From CAZWVI01 sp964637165 (GTDB lineage Bacteria; Planctomycetota; UBA1135), in assembly GCA_964637165.1 (NCBI GenBank), contig CAZWVI010000003.1, positions 120,134-184,133 of the forward strand: a DNA stretch of 64,000 nucleotides. The letters are read 5' to 3'. Shown in pieces: positions 61,652 to 64,000 of the stretch; within the stretch, counting starts at the first letter, position 1; each line of letters starts with the position of its first letter. The notes beneath the pieces are model-generated. The model was not told where the DNA came from. It ran no database searches and worked only from the letters and a program-made list of their open reading frames with translations. The position numbers were made by a program, and so were the translations under genes.

Positions 61652-63829
61652 ATGTCGTCTCGTTCACTCCTCCTTCTCTCCCTCGCCATCGTGGCGGGAT
61701 TGTCATGGGGTGCACGTGAAGCCAGTCATATGCGGATTAATCGGCTTGGCGGGCCGACCGCCTCAAACGCCAGCTCAAGCGACTGGTTTTCGGCGGAGCC
61801 GGATGGTCTTTATCACGCGCGGCGGGTTGAGCGTTCTCTGCGGGACGGGCTGCCGGTGGCCAGTTTTGACCCGGCAATGAACGCGCCCAACGGTGCCGCG
61901 ATTCCGTGGCCCAACTACTACGATTCGGCCCTCCGCCTGGTGCTCAAACCATTTGCCCCAAGTGAACCACAGCAACTAAAACGCTACGTCGAACAAAGCA
62001 CCGCCACGATTCCCTTGTGGCTTGGCGTCCTAACTTCCCTAGTGCTAACACTTGGTGCCACTACCTTGGCCGGCTGGCGGGCGGGATTAATAACCGGTTC
62101 ACTCCACGCACTAGCCAGCGGCTCGATTCATTATTCTGCTCCCGGTGTTGCCGATCACCACGCCTTCGTCGCGCTTTTAGTTGCCGCAATGTTGGTAATA
62201 ATTTCGAAGCTAAACATGCTCAATCAAAATGGCGACAGCTACCACTCACAACTTTTAGGCGTTACCGGCGGCATCCTTGCCGGTCTCTTGCTTGGCACTT
62301 GGACCGCCGCGCTAATACCTGTTGCGATCGTGCAACTTTACTATTTTGTTCAAGTTCTAATCTATCCACAGCAAAGAAATAAAATCGCGCTTAGTGGGGC
62401 CTGTTTTCATCTGGCCGCCGTCGTTGCCTTAATGCCCGCAGTTGCCGCCAGCCCGTGGCAAGAATTACAGCCCTGGGTGGTAGTTAACTTATCGTGGTTT
62501 CATCCCCTTTGGTTGGCACTAGGCGCCACTTATTTCGCGGCCATTTATTTCAGTAAGCAAGCAAAGACCGCCGCCCGCACTTACGCCTTAATACTATTCA
62601 CGGGAGGATGTTTACTTTTCATCCTGCGCATCACGCCCTTTAACGGAATACGAGAAGGATTCGAATGGGCCGCACGCGCAAATTCCTTCATGGCTGACAT
62701 TGCTGAATCGCAAGCAGTTTGGCACGCCGGCGCGTCTGGCATTTTCAATTGGTTGGGCATCACAATTTTATTGCTCCCACTTGCAGCCTATAAATTATTA
62801 ACCGGCAGTAAACATCGGAACGCATATCTTCTTTGGACATTAGCCGCGACGATTTTTATTGTCCAAGCACTTACCCAGTTGCGTTTTTCTGATTTGGCCA
62901 GCATTCCAATCGCCTTACTTGTCGGCTGTTGGTTGGGACCACTTTTAAAAGAGAAAATAAATTCTTGCACCCCAAGAATAGTCACGGGCATTATTGTCGT
63001 GCTCTTATTGCAAGCACCATCAATTCTTGCGATAAGCGACCGGCTCCAGCATCGCATTGAAGATCAGGGCTCAATTGAAGTTTGGCGACAGAATGGAGTA
63101 CGCAGTATGCACGAATGGTTATCGGCTAATGCTGCCCCGCAATCAACGGTATTGGCTCATTGGGACCAAGGCCATGCCCTTGAATTTGTAGCCAACTGTA
63201 AATCCGTAGCGACTAATTTCGGTTTATATGTCGGAGAACAATCTTTTCGTGCGCCCGCCGATTTTTTTACGGCGAGCAATTGGCAAGAAGGCGGTCAAAT
63301 ATTAAATCAACACCAATGCGATTATGTTTTAGTTCACAGCGCATTGCCGTCAGCCTGGCCTCAACTAATGTCGGTTACTGAAACAAGTACCGCCAGTTGG
63401 TCCAGCTCTTTGGCCGCAGCACTTTTCCATGCTGGCGGACCTGTTGCCGCACCCAACTTGCGCTTAGTTTTTGTGAGCCCTATTCCCGACCCACAGCCCG
63501 ACCCACGCCTGGCCGCTCCTGGCGAAGTCGCTCCAGTCGGCATGCTTTGGCAACACGTTCCCGGCGCAAAACTACAAATAAAAGCAGAACCGTTTAGCGA
63601 GGTGCAAATTGAAATGCGTATCGGTTTCACCACCAGTGCTTATGCCTTTCTATATCAAGTGAGTGCTACGGCTAACGCCAATGGAATTGCTGAGATGACA
63701 ATTCCGTATTCGGCAGGATCCAAAAATTGCAGCGCGCCATCAGCCACATTAATTCGCGGCAAGCAAAAAGTTAACATAAAAATAGCAGAGTCAGCAGTCT
63801 TAAATGGTGAGGTGCTGACTCTGCCGTAG
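61652..63829 (+). CDS. STT3/AglB-like oligosaccharyltransferase catalytic subunit
   Basis: The 725-residue protein has an N-terminal hydrophobic segment and an extracytoplasmic loop with DGLYHARRVERSL, PNGAAIPWPNYYD, which corresponds to the DxYYHxR and WPPxYD-type motifs of STT3. A multi-helix membrane region includes GVADHHAFVALL, matching the DHHxxE-region of the family. The C-terminal domain has AHWDQGHALEF, close to the WWDYG motif that binds the acceptor sequon. Such enzymes transfer glycan from a lipid carrier to asparagine. Some motif residues are nonstandard, so catalysis is not certain. Its stop is followed by a terminator. Confidence 0.72.
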   Translation: MSSRSLLLLSLAIVAGLSWGAREASHMRINRLGGPTASNASSSDWFSAEPDGLYHARRVERSLRDGLPVASFDPAMNAPNGAAIPWPNYYDSALRLVLKPFAPSEPQQLKRYVEQSTATIPLWLGVLTSLVLTLGATTLAGWRAGLITGSLHALASGSIHYSAPGVADHHAFVALLVAAMLVIISKLNMLNQNGDSYHSQLLGVTGGILAGLLLGTWTAALIPVAIVQLYYFVQVLIYPQQRNKIALSGACFHLAAVVALMPAVAASPWQELQPWVVVNLSWFHPLWLALGATYFAAIYFSKQAKTAARTYALILFTGGCLLFILRITPFNGIREGFEWAARANSFMADIAESQAVWHAGASGIFNWLGITILLLPLAAYKLLTGSKHRNAYLLWTLAATIFIVQALTQLRFSDLASIPIALLVGCWLGPLLKEKINSCTPRIVTGIIVVLLLQAPSILAISDRLQHRIEDQGSIEVWRQNGVRSMHEWLSANAAPQSTVLAHWDQGHALEFVANCKSVATNFGLYVGEQSFRAPADFFTASNWQEGGQILNQHQCDYVLVHSALPSAWPQLMSVTETSTASWSSSLAAALFHAGGPVAAPNLRLVFVSPIPDPQPDPRLAAPGEVAPVGMLWQHVPGAKLQIKAEPFSEVQIEMRIGFTTSAYAFLYQVSATANANGIAEMTIPYSAGSKNCSAPSATLIRGKQKVNIKIAESAVLNGEVLTLP
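63785..63824 (+). repeat. 12-bp perfect inverted repeat at the STT3-like gene end
   Basis: GCAGAGTCAGCA and TGCTGACTCTGC are perfect complements with a 16-base spacer, within the last codons of the gene and just before its terminator. The TGACTCTG arm resembles the left arm of the dispersed hairpin family. Confidence 0.7.
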
Positions 63830-63850
63830 CCCCAAGTGTTGGGGTTTTAT
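63830..63850 (+). terminator. Rho-independent terminator
   Basis: CCCCAA, loop GTG, TTGGGG, then TTTTAT, starting at the base after the STT3-like stop. The loop sequence is close to that of hairpin copy C. Confidence 0.88.
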
Positions 63851-63854
63851 TCGC

Positions 63855-64000
63855 CTAACCGTTTGGGTTGCCTACTCCAGTACGTGGATCAACATCTTTA
63901 GCACCTTCATCGATTACGCGGTCGTATGAACCTTTGTAAGCGTTGCCATTCGTCACTGGTCTCCACCAAGATAGCAGATACCAGGCGAAGAAGGGATTCT
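63855..64000 (-). CDS. Partial membrane-associated protein, C-terminus only
   Basis: On the minus strand a frame enters at the right edge and ends at a TAG (63855-63857) after 47 codons. Its start is outside the window. Residues include FFAWYLLSWW, a possible membrane segment, and a polar tail ending DPRTGVGNPNG. The family cannot be named from this fragment. It converges with the STT3-like gene. Confidence 0.5.
   Translation of the reverse strand, partial: NPFFAWYLLSWWRPVTNGNAYKGSYDRVIDEGAKDVDPRTGVGNPNG

Noticed and set aside
1..64000. UGA read as tryptophan throughout
   Set aside because: TGA ends several genes at their natural family ends, for example at 358, 15142, 23951 and the acyl-CoA dehydrogenase stop.

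Overview
The window reads as chromosomal DNA of an uncultivated Planctomycetota-like bacterium. This is inferred from gene content, not from a marker gene. The indicators are a Ser/Thr kinase with TPRs paired with an ECF sigma factor, many large secreted proteins with FG-GAP, Asp-box, thrombospondin-3 or EF-hand-like calcium repeats and a recurring C-terminal beta module, a carboxypeptidase-regulatory-domain giant behind a sigma-like gene, and few recognisable Shine-Dalgarno sites. Genes are tightly packed on both strands; several convergent pairs overlap at their stop codons. I see no CRISPR array, prophage, insertion sequence or rRNA. The record is a draft scaffold with three 100-N gaps (17055, 35339, 49335), each flanked by an exact direct repeat; merging the repeats restores one open frame in every case.

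Layout. 1-4.1 kb: secreted-protein C-terminus, MscS channel, secreted propeller protein, parvulin, small lipoprotein with a damaged start. 4.1-6.6 kb: YdeP/FdhF-type molybdopterin oxidoreductase, a CAU-anticodon tRNA and, 11 nt later, a 72-residue SelW-like selenoprotein read through an in-frame TGA with a bSECIS-like hairpin. 6.6-12.9 kb: TrmB regulator, MATE exporter, YwiC-like membrane protein, zinc-ribbon membrane protein, large lipoprotein, frameshifted lipoprotein. 12.9-19.1 kb: decayed GH5 gene, a 377-bp structured intergenic region, then a four-gene operon (sigma-like protein, helical/TPR-like protein, small secreted peptide, 1020-residue regulatory-domain protein). 19.2-25.9 kb: lipoprotein, AlkA-like glycosylase, truncated methyltransferase, zinc-finger/kinase/TPR protein with its ECF sigma factor, DoxX, a lipoprotein interrupted by TGA, acyl-CoA dehydrogenase.

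26-38 kb: MutS, a PcRGLX-like polysaccharide-active protein, a sigma-70 factor with a Cys4 insertion, GH10 xylanase, a small lipoprotein, a coiled-coil/glycine-rich surface protein and a LamG/TSP3 protein, the last two followed by strong terminators. 38-46 kb: sirtuin, PHP-domain protein, GT2, hemerythrin-like protein, ADP-forming acyl-CoA synthetase, acyltransferase. 46-64 kb: secreted metallo-beta-lactamase-fold protein, VWA protein, EF-hand-like secreted protein, TPMT-like methyltransferase, Asp-box protein, membrane spermidine-synthase-like/TPR protein, FG-GAP protein, DUF5916 protein, an STT3-like oligosaccharyltransferase and the edge of one more gene.

The most unusual items are the SelW-like selenoprotein invisible to ordinary gene calling, a dispersed 25-bp hairpin family with five copies next to gene ends (two of which bound a 178-bp MITE-like unit), the kinase carrying an anti-sigma zinc finger beside its sigma factor, and a cluster of broken or truncated genes. 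The secretory load (xylanase, PcRGLX-like, GH5 remnant, sialidase-fold, propellers) suggests a polysaccharide-degrading lifestyle, which is inference.
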